A stretch of 64,000 nt of DNA from Pseudomonadota bacterium. GTDB lineage: Bacteria; Myxococcota_A; Polyangia; Polyangiales; Polyangiaceae. The notes under the pieces were generated by a model that ran no database searches, had not been told where the DNA came from, and saw nothing but the letters and a program-made list of their open reading frames with translations. The stretch is from contig JAFAER010000227.1 in NCBI GenBank assembly GCA_023423895.1, positions 44,010 to 108,009 of the forward strand, in the 5' to 3' direction. Made by a program: the position numbers and the translations under genes. This document shows, one piece after another, positions 18,651-27,760 of the stretch; the first letter of the stretch is position 1, and each line of letters opens with the position of its first letter.

Positions 18651-18705
18651 CACCCAAGCCCTAATCCCAGGCACCGGCCGAACCGATCCAAATTTCTTCC
18701 GGCGC

Positions 18706-19788
18706 TCAGCGAAAACGGTACGCAACGGCCGCGCTGAGGACGCCGGCGACGTCCGGGGTCCGGAACAAAGTCACGTCAGGCCCCAGGAAATACCGGGTCC
18801 GGACGAGGGGGACCACGACCCCGGCCTCGAGCTCGACGGTCAGCCGCTCGGCGACCGGAAAAAGCGCGTGGGCCGTCCCGAGTGGGCTCAGCCACGGCTT
18901 GTCCTGGTCGCGGGCGTTCGGCACACCTGCGCTCGTGCCCCGATGAACGCCCGCTTGCATGCCCGCGCACGGGCCGGCGAAGATCCCGCGACCGAGCGCC
19001 ACATCGACGGGACAGAGTCGGAGACCTCCGGCCACGAGGACATAGGTCTGACTGCCCGCCGCCACCTCGCTGCTCGTCGTCGCGAAGTCGAGCAAGAGGC
19101 GCAGCGAAGGCCGTGCCCACGACATCGGGCGCACGATCGACGCGCCGTCGATCGTGATCTCGCCGAAGGCACGCGCGAGCAGCCCGACCGACGGTCCGAT
19201 GCCGCCGGCCGCGCCCGCCCCGACGCCTGCCGCGAGCGCGAGCGCCGCTCGCTGGGGAGGGTGCGAAGGGTGCGAAGGGTGCGGGGGTGGCGGTACGACG
19301 TCATTCGACCGCGGACGACGACGCCGCGCCGGCTCGGGACTCGGCGGAGGCGCGGGCTCCGACTCTGGCTCGGTCTCCGGCATCGCTCCCGTGGTCGCAT
19401 CGGGATCGAGGTAGAGGGCAATGACGAGCGCGAGCGCCTGCGCCACCTCTTTGCACGAGGCGCTCTCGACGGTTCGTTCCTGGCCCACACCATCCGGCTC
19501 GCGGATTTCGACGCGCCCGACGACCGAGCCGCCGCGCAGTGCCTTGATCCGGACGCCGATCGCAACGGCAGGCTCGCCTGGACGTGCGAGGCGGGCCCGC
19601 TCCGTCCGGGCGCGGATGGCGCCGAAGAACGCGATCGCGTTCGGGCAAACATCCGGAGGGGCATCGTACGCGAGCTGGAACGGCGGCGACACGCCTTGGT
19701 GGACCGGCTGAGCCCGGGCGAGCCCCGTCACCGACAACGACGACGCGAGCGTGAGCAGAACGGCTCGTGCACGCGTGACTCCAGACAT
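18706..19788 (-). CDS. Secreted outer-membrane-like protein, cassette A
   Basis: A 360-residue protein with a Sec signal peptide (ending LARAQP). An N-terminal domain of about 100 residues (FQLAYDAPPDVCPN, then IRARTERARLA, with a Cys pair) is followed by a Pro-rich linker and a C-terminal half rich in alternating hydrophobic residues that ends AVAYRFR, resembling an outer-membrane beta-barrel ending in an aromatic-x-Arg tail. Its cassette B paralogue is at 28388-29503. It is the first gene of cassette A and precedes the sigma gene, so it may be a surface sensor feeding the sigma factor. That role is inference. Confidence 0.7.
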   Translation of the reverse strand: MSGVTRARAVLLTLASSLSVTGLARAQPVHQGVSPPFQLAYDAPPDVCPNAIAFFGAIRARTERARLARPGEPAVAIGVRIKALRGGSVVGRVEIREPDGVGQERTVESASCKEVAQALALVIALYLDPDATTGAMPETEPESEPAPPPSPEPARRRRPRSNDVVPPPPHPSHPSHPPQRAALALAAGVGAGAAGGIGPSVGLLARAFGEITIDGASIVRPMSWARPSLRLLLDFATTSSEVAAGSQTYVLVAGGLRLCPVDVALGRGIFAGPCAGMQAGVHRGTSAGVPNARDQDKPWLSPLGTAHALFPVAERLTVELEAGVVVPLVRTRYFLGPDVTLFRTPDVAGVLSAAVAYRFR

Positions 19789-19879
19789 CGCAGCCTGCGA
19801 GCCTAACGCACTCTTCCCTCCACCAGTTGTCCTTCGCGGGGTCGGCTCACGCCGAGCGACAGCGTCGGCGGCCGCCCCG

Positions 19880-19904
19880 CCCGCGCCGGGTCGGTCGGCG
19901 CGGG
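19880..19904 (-). terminator. Hairpin between the two cassettes
   Basis: An inverted repeat with perfect 8-base GC arms (CCCGCGCC and GGCGCGGG) and a 9-base loop lies just after the stop codon of the cassette B IgGFc-family gene and before the first gene of cassette A. No T-run follows on the minus strand, so intrinsic termination is uncertain. It suggests that the two cassettes are transcribed as separate units. Confidence 0.4.
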
Positions 19905-19905
19905 T

Positions 19906-21717
19906 TCAGTTCACCCGCGGCAGCGGCGCGTCGTTGATCGGGCGGCTGCCCATGCCGCCGGCGTAACCGTAGCTCGCGTCCTGTCCGATCCCCCACACCG
20001 TGATCGAGAACGGTCCGTCGCTCCGCGCCTCATGGCGGCCGTAGCCACACTCGCCGCTTCCGATCTTCTTGGGCACCGATCCCATGGTCAGCTCCACCCA
20101 CGCGTATTCGTATTCGCCGCTCGAGCCGAGCGGCGTGAAGCCGTCGATCGCGCCGCACTCGAGCTCTACCGGAAGGAATCCCTTGTCGGTCTTGCGGCGT
20201 ACGACGGTCAGGACCGTGTCCGGATATGTGTAGTCCGCAAAGAACACGTAGCGATCGAGGAACTGGTCGGAGGGTACGATGTTGACGAAGTCGGGATCGC
20301 CCTTCGTCATTCCGCGGCCCGGAGCGCCGCCGCCGAACGTCGCGCTGCTCATGTGCACGCCGACGTAAAACGGATGTTTCGAGTCCTGGCTCTTCACGGT
20401 GACGAGCCGGTCCGTCATGAAGTAGACGGGCTGCCCCGCGGACAGGGAATCGGGGGCACCCGGCGGCTTCGTCGGCTCGTACGTGAGCTTCGTACCGTCG
20501 ACCGCGCCGACCATCATCCACGGGATGTTCTCCCGCGGCTTGCCGGTCACGGCCTGGATGCGCGGCGCGAACGGCACGAGCGCGTACTCGTTACCCCACT
20601 GCGAGAAGGGAGGGATCTGCTGCTGGGTGAGGTCGCAGGTCGGCACGTCCGACGGAAGGAAGTTGCACGGCGCGCCGCCGAAGAGGCCCACGGGCTTGTT
20701 CGCGACGATCGGGCTGCCCGTTGCGCCTCCACGCTGGGTGATCTGCAGGACCTGACCGCGGGAGAGCTGCCACGTCTGCGCTTCTCCGGCACCAACTGGC
20801 GCGACGTCGTTGCCTTCGTCGATCGACACGTTCGGACGCATCGAGACCTCGGTGTCGTCCTCGTTGGCGACGATCTGCAGCGTGCGCTTCTCGTAGGCGA
20901 GGTTCTGCGCATCACCGTACTTGCCGGTGGAGACCGCGATGTAGCTCTTGTCCCAAGACGAGACGGGCAAGAGCAACGTCGACGCCGGGTAGTAGCTCTC
21001 GGCGCCTCCGTACGGGAAGCTCGAATACGCCGAGACGGGCGCGTCGGTCTTCAAGTGGAAGGCTTTGGTCTTCGTCGTCCCGTGCCGGATCGGGTCGACC
21101 TTCACTGCCGCCTTCGTCTTGTCCGGGCAGCGGATCGCGAAGGGATCGGCGACGATCTCCGCCTCGGCCAAGAACACGATCGCGACCTCACCCGGAGGAA
21201 GCGGACCGCTGAGGCGCGTGTACGCCGGGTGCTCGCCGACCATCTTCGCCGTGTAGACGGACTCGCGGATGTCGAGGGCGTCCGCGCCCCACTCCGCGCT
21301 GATGGTCACCGGGCGGTCCCAGGTGTTCGCGATCATCGCCGCGAAACAGGCACCCGTGCCGTATTCACCGTCGTCCGGCGGAAGCGTCCAGAACGAACAG
21401 CCGATCGATCCTTTGGAGAGGGCGGCGCTCTCGCAGGCGTCGATGCACGTGTCGATTCCGCAGCCTTGCTCGGGACCGCACGCCTGCTCGGACGTGTCGA
21501 CACCGTTGCACGTCGTGATGACCTTCTTCAGATCGCGTGAGCAGCGGTAGCCGCATCCCGGCGGAGGGGGCGTGGTCGGACCGGCATCGGGCTCCGTGAA
21601 GATGCCCTTACCGTCATCGAAGCCGCTGCGGTCGTCGGTACAGGCGGCGAACGAGACACCGACGATGCCTGCGCCGAGGAGCAGCGAGAGAATTCGACTC
21701 AGACCTTCGTACGACAT
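19906..21717 (-). CDS. IgGFc-binding-family lipoprotein, cassette B
   Basis: A 603-residue lipoprotein, full-length paralogue of the protein at 10278-12110. The signal peptide from ATG 21717 ends in lipobox FAAC, then TDDRS. The Cys region CGYRCSRDLKK...CGIDTCIDAC and the beta-rich IgGFc-binding-family domain follow, with GACFAAMIANTWDRPVTIS, SPIVANKPVGLFGG and a C-terminal GYGRHEARSDGPFSITVWGIG. Highest similarity to its paralogue is in the core; the N-terminal linkers differ. It lies 29 bases after the RCC1 gene, so it is probably the last gene of that operon. IgG binding is not implied by the family name. Confidence 0.85.
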   Translation of the reverse strand: MSYEGLSRILSLLLGAGIVGVSFAACTDDRSGFDDGKGIFTEPDAGPTTPPPPGCGYRCSRDLKKVITTCNGVDTSEQACGPEQGCGIDTCIDACESAALSKGSIGCSFWTLPPDDGEYGTGACFAAMIANTWDRPVTISAEWGADALDIRESVYTAKMVGEHPAYTRLSGPLPPGEVAIVFLAEAEIVADPFAIRCPDKTKAAVKVDPIRHGTTKTKAFHLKTDAPVSAYSSFPYGGAESYYPASTLLLPVSSWDKSYIAVSTGKYGDAQNLAYEKRTLQIVANEDDTEVSMRPNVSIDEGNDVAPVGAGEAQTWQLSRGQVLQITQRGGATGSPIVANKPVGLFGGAPCNFLPSDVPTCDLTQQQIPPFSQWGNEYALVPFAPRIQAVTGKPRENIPWMMVGAVDGTKLTYEPTKPPGAPDSLSAGQPVYFMTDRLVTVKSQDSKHPFYVGVHMSSATFGGGAPGRGMTKGDPDFVNIVPSDQFLDRYVFFADYTYPDTVLTVVRRKTDKGFLPVELECGAIDGFTPLGSSGEYEYAWVELTMGSVPKKIGSGECGYGRHEARSDGPFSITVWGIGQDASYGYAGGMGSRPINDAPLPRVN

Positions 21718-21746
21718 CGTCCCGAACCTCTTCCTGAGGGGCAGCA

Positions 21747-23198
21747 CTAGAACGCGACCTTCACCGGCGTCGGGTGGGGCTCGTCGTCGCGCACACCGGT
21801 CGCGAGCTCACCGAACACGTTGCTTCCCCAGCACTCGACCGAGCCGTCCTTCACGAGCGCGCACACGGCGCCGTCACTCGTCGCGACCTGCACGGCGTGT
21901 TTCTCGAACGACGCGATGCGCGTGAACAACGCGGCGTACGGCTCCGTGTGTCCGGCCCCGAGGCGGCCCTTCTCCGCGCCACCACAACAGTGGATCGACC
22001 CGTCCGTCATGCGCGCGCAGGTGATCTCGTGACCGACGGCGAGCTGCTGTGGCCAGGCCTTGCCCTTGATCGGGGCGAGCACCGGCTCGACCGCTTCGTC
22101 GGGCAGCCCGGTGCAGAGCGCACCGACGTCGCTCCGCCCCCAGCAATGGACCTCGCCGGCGGCGATCGCACAGGCGTGTGCGAGCCGAACGGGCGGCTTC
22201 GGTGGGAACCCTCCGCCCGAGCCGGGCCGATTGCGCGAGGACGTCGCGGCGATGCTGGTGACGTCCTCGAGCGAGGGGATCTCGTTCGCGAAGGGGTCGG
22301 GGCTGATGGAGGTCATGCGCCCGCCGAGGAGGCCGTCTCGTCCGGCGATCTCACCCCAGTCGACGACACGCTTCGTGCTCGTGACCCCGAACAGCGTCAC
22401 GGTGCCGATCGCGATTCGGGTGACTCCGAAGGCGTCGAGCTCCGCCGAGCCCGGGCCGAGGACGATCGTGAGCTCGGCGTCCGGACGGGCAAGCTGCGCG
22501 CGCTCGTTCGTTCCCCAACACGACACCTTCCCCGACGCGAGGACGGCGCACGCGTTCTGTTCACCGACGTCCACGCGGAGCGCGGCTGCGTAGAGCGCGA
22601 CAGGCATAGCCGTAGGATGGGGCATCCCGTCCCACGAGGGCTTCGCGGCTCCGAGCCCGAGCTGGCCTTCGGTGTTCCGGCCCCAGCACCAGACGTTGCC
22701 GTCGGCGCGACGTGCACAGGTCGACTGTCGGCCAGCGCTGATCTGCGTCACGTTCGTCAGCCCGGTGACCGTCGTGGTCACGGACGCGCCGGAGTCGTCG
22801 TCCGACTTCGGATCTTTTGGCCGGTCTCCGCCCCCGAGCGCTCCGTAGTCGTCGTCACCCCAGCAGCGAACGGTGCCGTCGCTCAGCAGCGCGCAGAAGT
22901 GATTTGCGCCGGCCACGATCTGCACCGCGCACGGCCCGGTGCCGGCGCACGTCACGGGCTCGTCCTTCGGATCGAAGGCCCCGCGCTGCTCGCCGGCGTC
23001 GGCGTCGGCGTCCGGACCGCCCGCGTCGGACGCTGGGTCGGGGAGGTTCGCGACGGAGTCGCTGCCCGCGTCGACGGGATCGAAGCCGGCGCGATCGCCG
23101 TTCGACGCGTCGTTCGTGCAGGCGACGAGCGCGCCTGCGCCCGCGAGCGCCATCGACGAGAGAATTCCCAGCAGAAGCCTGTGGCTGCGCGTGTTCAT
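21747..23198 (-). CDS. RCC1-repeat lipoprotein, cassette B
   Basis: A 483-residue lipoprotein (lipobox LVAC, then TNDASN) with a long Asp/Ala/Gly linker and seven RCC1-type repeats, such as FCALLSDGTVRCWGDDDYG, TCARRADGNVWCWGRNTEG and VCALVKDGSVECWGSNVFG. The fourth repeat lacks the Cys pair, as in cassette A. A segment CAGTGPCAVQIVAG before the first blade is conserved between the copies. ATG 23198 is preceded by GAGGTGG. Unlike cassette A there is a small gap rather than an overlap with the upstream propeller gene. Confidence 0.86.
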   Translation of the reverse strand: MNTRSHRLLLGILSSMALAGAGALVACTNDASNGDRAGFDPVDAGSDSVANLPDPASDAGGPDADADAGEQRGAFDPKDEPVTCAGTGPCAVQIVAGANHFCALLSDGTVRCWGDDDYGALGGGDRPKDPKSDDDSGASVTTTVTGLTNVTQISAGRQSTCARRADGNVWCWGRNTEGQLGLGAAKPSWDGMPHPTAMPVALYAAALRVDVGEQNACAVLASGKVSCWGTNERAQLARPDAELTIVLGPGSAELDAFGVTRIAIGTVTLFGVTSTKRVVDWGEIAGRDGLLGGRMTSISPDPFANEIPSLEDVTSIAATSSRNRPGSGGGFPPKPPVRLAHACAIAAGEVHCWGRSDVGALCTGLPDEAVEPVLAPIKGKAWPQQLAVGHEITCARMTDGSIHCCGGAEKGRLGAGHTEPYAALFTRIASFEKHAVQVATSDGAVCALVKDGSVECWGSNVFGELATGVRDDEPHPTPVKVAF

Positions 23199-23205
23199 CA
23201 CCACC

Positions 23206-24435
23206 TCAGGGCTGAATCTTCGAAGGGACGCGATGCAGCGCGACGCCTTCCCCCACGAACCAGAGATCGTCGGCCCGTCCGCCGATGGCGTAGAACGGAG
23301 CGATGATCGGGAATTTGCCGGCGCTGATGACGGCCTGCTTCCACCTCGTCCCGTTCCAGACGCGAAGTCGCGCGTAGTCGCCGGCGATGTAGATGCCGTT
23401 CGGCCCGGTGGCGCCGATGGCGTTCGGGTAGGGATCGCCGAACGAGCCCGCCGAGCCCCACGTCCAGACGAACGTGTTTCCGCCGTCGCTGCTCGTCGCA
23501 TGAGCGTACGCCGGGACGTTGCCCTCCATGTTGCCGACCATCCACATCGATTGACCGTCGGTGCTCGCGGTCGCATCGAAGAGCTGCTTGAACCGGCCCC
23601 GGGGCGACGGGTCAGCCGGCTTCGTCGGGAGCGCCTCCTCTTCCCACGTGTCCGCGCCTGCGCGGCGACGCAGGATCAACGGCTCACGACCGTTGCTCGT
23701 GAACCACTCGCCGCCGACCCAGACTCCGCTCGCCTCCGAGCCGAACACGCGCGTCCAGAGCACCTCGGCCTTCGTGACCGTCTCGAGCGACCACTCCAGC
23801 GTGCCCGCGTCGCCGTCCTTGCTCGGCGCCCCGACGCCGTAGTGCAACACGCGCGAGAGGATCGGGAAGCTGTAGATGTTGCCGGTTGCCCAGACGTCCT
23901 CCGGCCCCGTTCCCCAGATCGAGAAGATGGGCGTCGAGGGCCCCGGGATGGCGACGGGAGCGAACGTGATGGTCGCCGAGCTCGCGCCGAGCCCGTGGAA
24001 GATGCCGTTATCGCCGCCGACCCAGATGTCCGTCGGACCGCTGCCCCAGATCGAACGGAGCGCTCCGTCGAGTGTCGCGTGGACCTTCCAGGCGGTCCCG
24101 TCGTAACGCAACACCGCGCCCTGCTCGGACACGGCCCACGTCACGCCCGCGCCGTCCGACCACACGCCGCGGAGCGTCTGGTTCTTCGGGACGACGGTAT
24201 GGCAGTAGCCTTCCCTCGTGCACTCCGGCACCGCTGCGTCCGGATCGGCCGCTGCATCGTCGGTATCGTCGTCGGCGTCTCCGCCGTCGGGCGTGGCGGG
24301 CGGCGGCAGCGTTCCGCCGTCGTTCTCGTCCGCAGGCGGCGCGCCGTTGGACGAGACATCCGAGTCCGCGCACGCGACGAACGCTGCGAGCGCAAGCGCG
24401 CCGAGCGCCACGGTGACGACTGAAAGCCGGCTCAC
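23206..24435 (-). CDS. WGSGPNDVW-type propeller lipoprotein 2, cassette B
   Basis: A 409-residue lipoprotein (lipobox FVAC, then ADSDVSS) with an Asp/Pro-rich linker, a short Cys segment (CTREGYCHTVVPKNQTLRG) and seven propeller motifs. The repeats are more degenerate than in the cassette A paralogue: clear ones are SIWGSGPTDIWVGG and SIWGTGPEDVWATG, and later ones change to ATGPNGIYIAG and GRADDLWFVG. GTG at 24435 overlaps the upstream TGA by four bases. It was recognised by comparison with 13546-14745. A longer upstream frame is an unrelated overlap with the preceding gene. Confidence 0.83.
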   Translation of the reverse strand: MSRLSVVTVALGALALAAFVACADSDVSSNGAPPADENDGGTLPPPATPDGGDADDDTDDAAADPDAAVPECTREGYCHTVVPKNQTLRGVWSDGAGVTWAVSEQGAVLRYDGTAWKVHATLDGALRSIWGSGPTDIWVGGDNGIFHGLGASSATITFAPVAIPGPSTPIFSIWGTGPEDVWATGNIYSFPILSRVLHYGVGAPSKDGDAGTLEWSLETVTKAEVLWTRVFGSEASGVWVGGEWFTSNGREPLILRRRAGADTWEEEALPTKPADPSPRGRFKQLFDATASTDGQSMWMVGNMEGNVPAYAHATSSDGGNTFVWTWGSAGSFGDPYPNAIGATGPNGIYIAGDYARLRVWNGTRWKQAVISAGKFPIIAPFYAIGGRADDLWFVGEGVALHRVPSKIQP

Positions 24436-25643
24436 TGGCCACCTCCCTGCGATGCGGGCTTCGGCCCCGTGTAGTGCAGCGATACGCTGTCGCCGACGAT
24501 CCACACGTCGTTCTTCGAGCTCCCCCACACGCCGTGGAGGTCGGGCTTCTTGCCGAGCCCGAAGGCAGCCGTCGCCGCCTTCCACGCCGCTCCGTCGAAG
24601 TGCAGGATCGTCCCGGTATCGCCGACGGCCCACACGTCGTCGGCCGCGGTCCCCCAGACGGCGTGTAGCGCTTCCTTCGTCGGCGACGCGACGATCTCCC
24701 AGCGCTTCATCCCCTTCTTCATCCGGCGCAGGGTCCCCTGATCGCCGACGGCCCAGATGTCGTCTGCGGAGCTGCCCCAGATCCCCTCGAGCAGCAACGT
24801 CGACTGGCTGTCGACCGCGCTCCACGCGAGATCGCCGCGGTCGAGGACGCCGTGAAGCGTCTGCCCCTTCTCCCAGCCGTTGCGTTCGCTGTTGTCCGCG
24901 ACGAGCCAGAGGTCGTTCGCCGAGCCGAAGAACCCGTGGACGTTGCTGGTGCCCTCGCGCGGAGACCACGCGACCTTGCCGTCCTTGTCGCCCGTGAGCA
25001 CGAATTGATTGATCCACACATCGCCGAGGTCCGGATCGAACGTGTAGCGTGCACGTGCGCCGATGCGGACGTCGCCGGCGCTCGTTCCCCAGAGGCTGTA
25101 CGCCACCATCGCGTTCGCGGCATCGGTTGCGCCAGGCACCTGCTTCCACTCCGCGCTTCCGTTCGCGAAGCCGGTCGTGTGGACGATCGTGTCCGTCATC
25201 GAGACGGCCCACACGTCGGTCGGGCCGGTACCCCAGACGGCGTGGAACGTGTTCATCGAGCCTGTGGGCGTCGAGGTCCAGTCCTTGCCGTCCCAGTGGA
25301 TGATGGTGCCTCCGGAGCCGACGGCCCAGACGTCGTTCGGCCCGCTTCCCCAGACTCCCTTCAAGAGGAAGCGCGTGCTCACGTGCGTGGGTACCGGGCA
25401 CCAATCCGCCTCGTCGCACGAGATGACCTCGGAGACGCAGCCCTCGTCGGAGGGCTCACAGCCCCCGTCACTGCCCGCGTCGAGCGGGCTTTCGGCATCG
25501 GAGCCCGCTTCGGGGATGCTCACGCTCGCGTCGTCCTCACCCGGCCGCGTGTCCTCTGCCTCCGCGCAACTTGCGAATGCGGGGATCAGCGCGCCCGCGA
25601 AGATCACGAGCGGCACGAGCGTGAGCGTCGGCGCGCGCATCAT
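24432..25643 (-). CDS. WGSGPNDVW-type propeller lipoprotein 1, cassette B
   Basis: A 403-residue lipoprotein (lipobox FASC, then AEAEDT) with an Asp/Gly-rich linker, a Cys segment (CEPSDEGCVSEVISCDEADW) closely matching its paralogue in cassette A, and seven propeller motifs including GVWGSGPNDVWAVG, AVWGTGPTDVWAVS, GIWGSSADDIWAVG and GVWGSSKNDVWIVG. ATG at 25643 overlaps the TGA of the Cys-rich gene by four bases. The conserved seven-blade count across both copies argues that these are real closed propellers under selection. Confidence 0.85.
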   Translation of the reverse strand: MMRAPTLTLVPLVIFAGALIPAFASCAEAEDTRPGEDDASVSIPEAGSDAESPLDAGSDGGCEPSDEGCVSEVISCDEADWCPVPTHVSTRFLLKGVWGSGPNDVWAVGSGGTIIHWDGKDWTSTPTGSMNTFHAVWGTGPTDVWAVSMTDTIVHTTGFANGSAEWKQVPGATDAANAMVAYSLWGTSAGDVRIGARARYTFDPDLGDVWINQFVLTGDKDGKVAWSPREGTSNVHGFFGSANDLWLVADNSERNGWEKGQTLHGVLDRGDLAWSAVDSQSTLLLEGIWGSSADDIWAVGDQGTLRRMKKGMKRWEIVASPTKEALHAVWGTAADDVWAVGDTGTILHFDGAAWKAATAAFGLGKKPDLHGVWGSSKNDVWIVGDSVSLHYTGPKPASQGGGQ

Positions 25644-26845
25644 TGCGGGTCCTTTCCGTCGCACGTCGTCATCAGGCACTTGCCTTCGATGCACGGCTGT
25701 CCCGCGCCGATGTCACAACGCTTGCCACACGAGCCGCAGCTCGCTGGATTCGCCATCAGGTTCGTCTCGCAGCCGTCGGCCGAGCTCCCGTTGCAGTCGG
25801 CGAAGCCGATCGCACACTCGAACTCGCAAACGCCCTTCTTGCACGAGCGGATCTGGTTCGGCCCCGCGTTCGGGCAGAAGTTATTGCAACCGCCGCAGTT
25901 GTTCGCGTCGGTCAGGAGATCGACGCATTCGCTGGTTTGAGGGCAGACGACCTTGCCGAAGCGAGAGCACGGCACCGCGCACTCGCGGCCGAAGCCTTCG
26001 TCGATGCACTCCTCGCCAGGCTTGCACTTGATCCCGCAGCCGCCGCAGTTGTTGCGATCGTTCTTGATGTCCGCCTCGCAGCCGTCGGACTGGCACTTGT
26101 CGATGGGCACGTCGCCGTTGCAGTCCGCCGTGCCGATCGCGCACTTCAGATGCCCGCACGTGCCGCCCATGCAGCCGTAGCCGGTGAACGGCGGCGCCTT
26201 CGGGCACGCGTCGTCCGGATCCTGACACTCGTTCCCGCACCCACCGCAGTTCATGTCGTCGACGCGCGGGTCGACGCACTGGCCGTCACACGCGATGAGC
26301 GGCGGGGCACATCCACATTTGCCCTTGATGCACGGCTCGCCCGCGCCACAGGCCTTCCCGCACGCGCCGCAGTTCAACGGATCGGTGAGGACGTCGATCT
26401 CGCAGCCGTCGTCGATCTCGCCGTTGCAGTTGCGGTGATCCGTTGGATAGAACGGATCGTTCAGGCATTCGAGCTCGCACGCGCCGTCCACACATCGCGA
26501 CGTCATGTTCAGCGGCTCGTAGACGAGGCACTCGTTACCGCAGGTGCCGCAGTTCTTGTTGTCGTGCGACAGGTCGACCCCGCATTTGTAGGCAGGGCCG
26601 TTCTCGGGCGCGCACGTCGCGAACGGCACGGGGCATTCGGTGCCGATGCACGACAGGATCTGCTCGGGCGGCGGAGCGAGCGCGTCCGAGCCCGCGTCGT
26701 CGGCCGGCGTGAACGAGGGCGCTGTTCCGGCCTCCGGCGCCTCTTCGCCGAGGCGTACGCTGGTCTGCGCGCATCCCCACGAGGACGCCCATCCGAGCGC
26801 TGCAATGAGCAGAGGTACTGGTCGAAGCTTTCGAAGGACCGCCAT
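25640..26845 (-). CDS. Cys-rich repeat lipoprotein, cassette B
   Basis: A 401-residue protein with a signal peptide ending SWGC, then AQTSVR. The mature part has six CG-x-C repeats (KNCGTCGNEC, LNCGACGKAC, NNCGGCGIKC and others) separated by DCNG...DGCE segments, as in cassette A. Paired Cys suggest a disulfide-stabilised secreted rod. It starts the lipoprotein run of cassette B. A 165-base gap separates it from the putative anti-sigma gene upstream, longer than the 53 bases in cassette A, so it may have its own promoter here. Confidence 0.83.
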   Translation of the reverse strand: MAVLRKLRPVPLLIAALGWASSWGCAQTSVRLGEEAPEAGTAPSFTPADDAGSDALAPPPEQILSCIGTECPVPFATCAPENGPAYKCGVDLSHDNKNCGTCGNECLVYEPLNMTSRCVDGACELECLNDPFYPTDHRNCNGEIDDGCEIDVLTDPLNCGACGKACGAGEPCIKGKCGCAPPLIACDGQCVDPRVDDMNCGGCGNECQDPDDACPKAPPFTGYGCMGGTCGHLKCAIGTADCNGDVPIDKCQSDGCEADIKNDRNNCGGCGIKCKPGEECIDEGFGRECAVPCSRFGKVVCPQTSECVDLLTDANNCGGCNNFCPNAGPNQIRSCKKGVCEFECAIGFADCNGSSADGCETNLMANPASCGSCGKRCDIGAGQPCIEGKCLMTTCDGKDPQ

Positions 26846-26917
26846 GCACGACTCCCGTCGCGGTGAGCTGAACCGGGTTGAAGGAGCAGGTGCGCTCGCG
26901 CGCGCTATTTCGCCCGG

Positions 26918-26931
26918 GCGCTCGCGAGCGC
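26918..26931. promoter_or_regulatory. 14-base perfect palindrome upstream of Cys-rich gene B
   Basis: GCGCTCGCGAGCGC is a perfect palindrome in the 165-base gap upstream of the cassette B Cys-rich gene. No equivalent is visible in the 53-base gap of cassette A. It could be an operator or simply a GC-rich chance repeat. Confidence 0.25.
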
Positions 26932-27010
26932 CTCCTGCAGACGCCTCGAGCGCACCGACCGTCGAGCGGGCCACTCATCTCTCGAACTCGAAAGAATGAT
27001 CACAGCTGCA

Positions 27011-27760
27011 TCACTTTTGTCGAGGACCGCTCCCGGCAGCGGCGGGCGTCTCGCCGAGGAGCATACGGACGCGCTTCGCATGGACGCCGGTGGGGTGCTT
27101 CGCGAGGAACTCGGCGCCGATCTTCTCGGCCGACGCTCGTTCGCCGCGCGCGAGCAGCGTACGGACACGGAGCACCGTCGCCTCCGGGCGGAGCGTCCCT
27201 TGCGGGAACTCGCCGTCGTACACGTCCAGCGCTCGCGTCGCCGCGGTCGTATCCCCCGCACCGAGCTTCGCCTTGACGACGTCGAGGAGCTCGACCTCGC
27301 GGGCGATCGACGCGCTGGATGCCGGCACGACCTCGACCGGACGCGGCGCAGGCATCGATCCCTGCGGGGCGGCCGAGCGAACCGGCGCGCTCGGGAGCGA
27401 GTCCGGCGTCACGACGGCGATCTCCGTCTGAGCGGGCGGCGGCGCGGCCGGCGCGGTCTCGGTCGGCGCAGCGATCGGCGCTGCAGGGGGCGGCGGCGTG
27501 GCCTGCACGTGATCCTCGTCGCGATGCACGAAGCCCGCGACCACGGCGGCGAGTCCGAGCGCACAGACACCGCCGGCAATCCAGCGGGGCCGGCGCCACG
27601 CCGAAGGCGCAACTGACGCCGCGCTCGCCGCGGGCGCGGCCGCCATCGCCGCGAGGGTCTTGCGCGCGAGATCGCCCGAAGGAGCCTCCTCGCGGCCGTA
27701 GCCGAGGATGGTCCGCTCGAGCGAGCTGCCGCTGTCGAAGAGACGCTTCGGCTCCTTCAT
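27011..27760 (-). CDS. One-pass membrane protein, candidate anti-sigma factor, cassette B
   Basis: A 249-residue protein with the same layout as its cassette A paralogue: cytoplasmic part (MKEPKRLFDSGSSLERTIL, GREEAPSGD), a membrane segment at about 60-78, a Pro/Ala linker, and a periplasmic helical part with TPR-like spacing (RALDVYDGEFPQGTLRPEA, LLARGERASAEKIGAEF). ATG 27760 overlaps the TGA of the sigma gene by four bases. The periplasmic half is the best-conserved part between copies, which suits a sensor that binds a shared type of envelope signal. An anti-sigma role is inference. Confidence 0.72.
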   Translation of the reverse strand: MKEPKRLFDSGSSLERTILGYGREEAPSGDLARKTLAAMAAAPAASAASVAPSAWRRPRWIAGGVCALGLAAVVAGFVHRDEDHVQATPPPPAAPIAAPTETAPAAPPPAQTEIAVVTPDSLPSAPVRSAAPQGSMPAPRPVEVVPASSASIAREVELLDVVKAKLGAGDTTAATRALDVYDGEFPQGTLRPEATVLRVRTLLARGERASAEKIGAEFLAKHPTGVHAKRVRMLLGETPAAAGSGPRQK

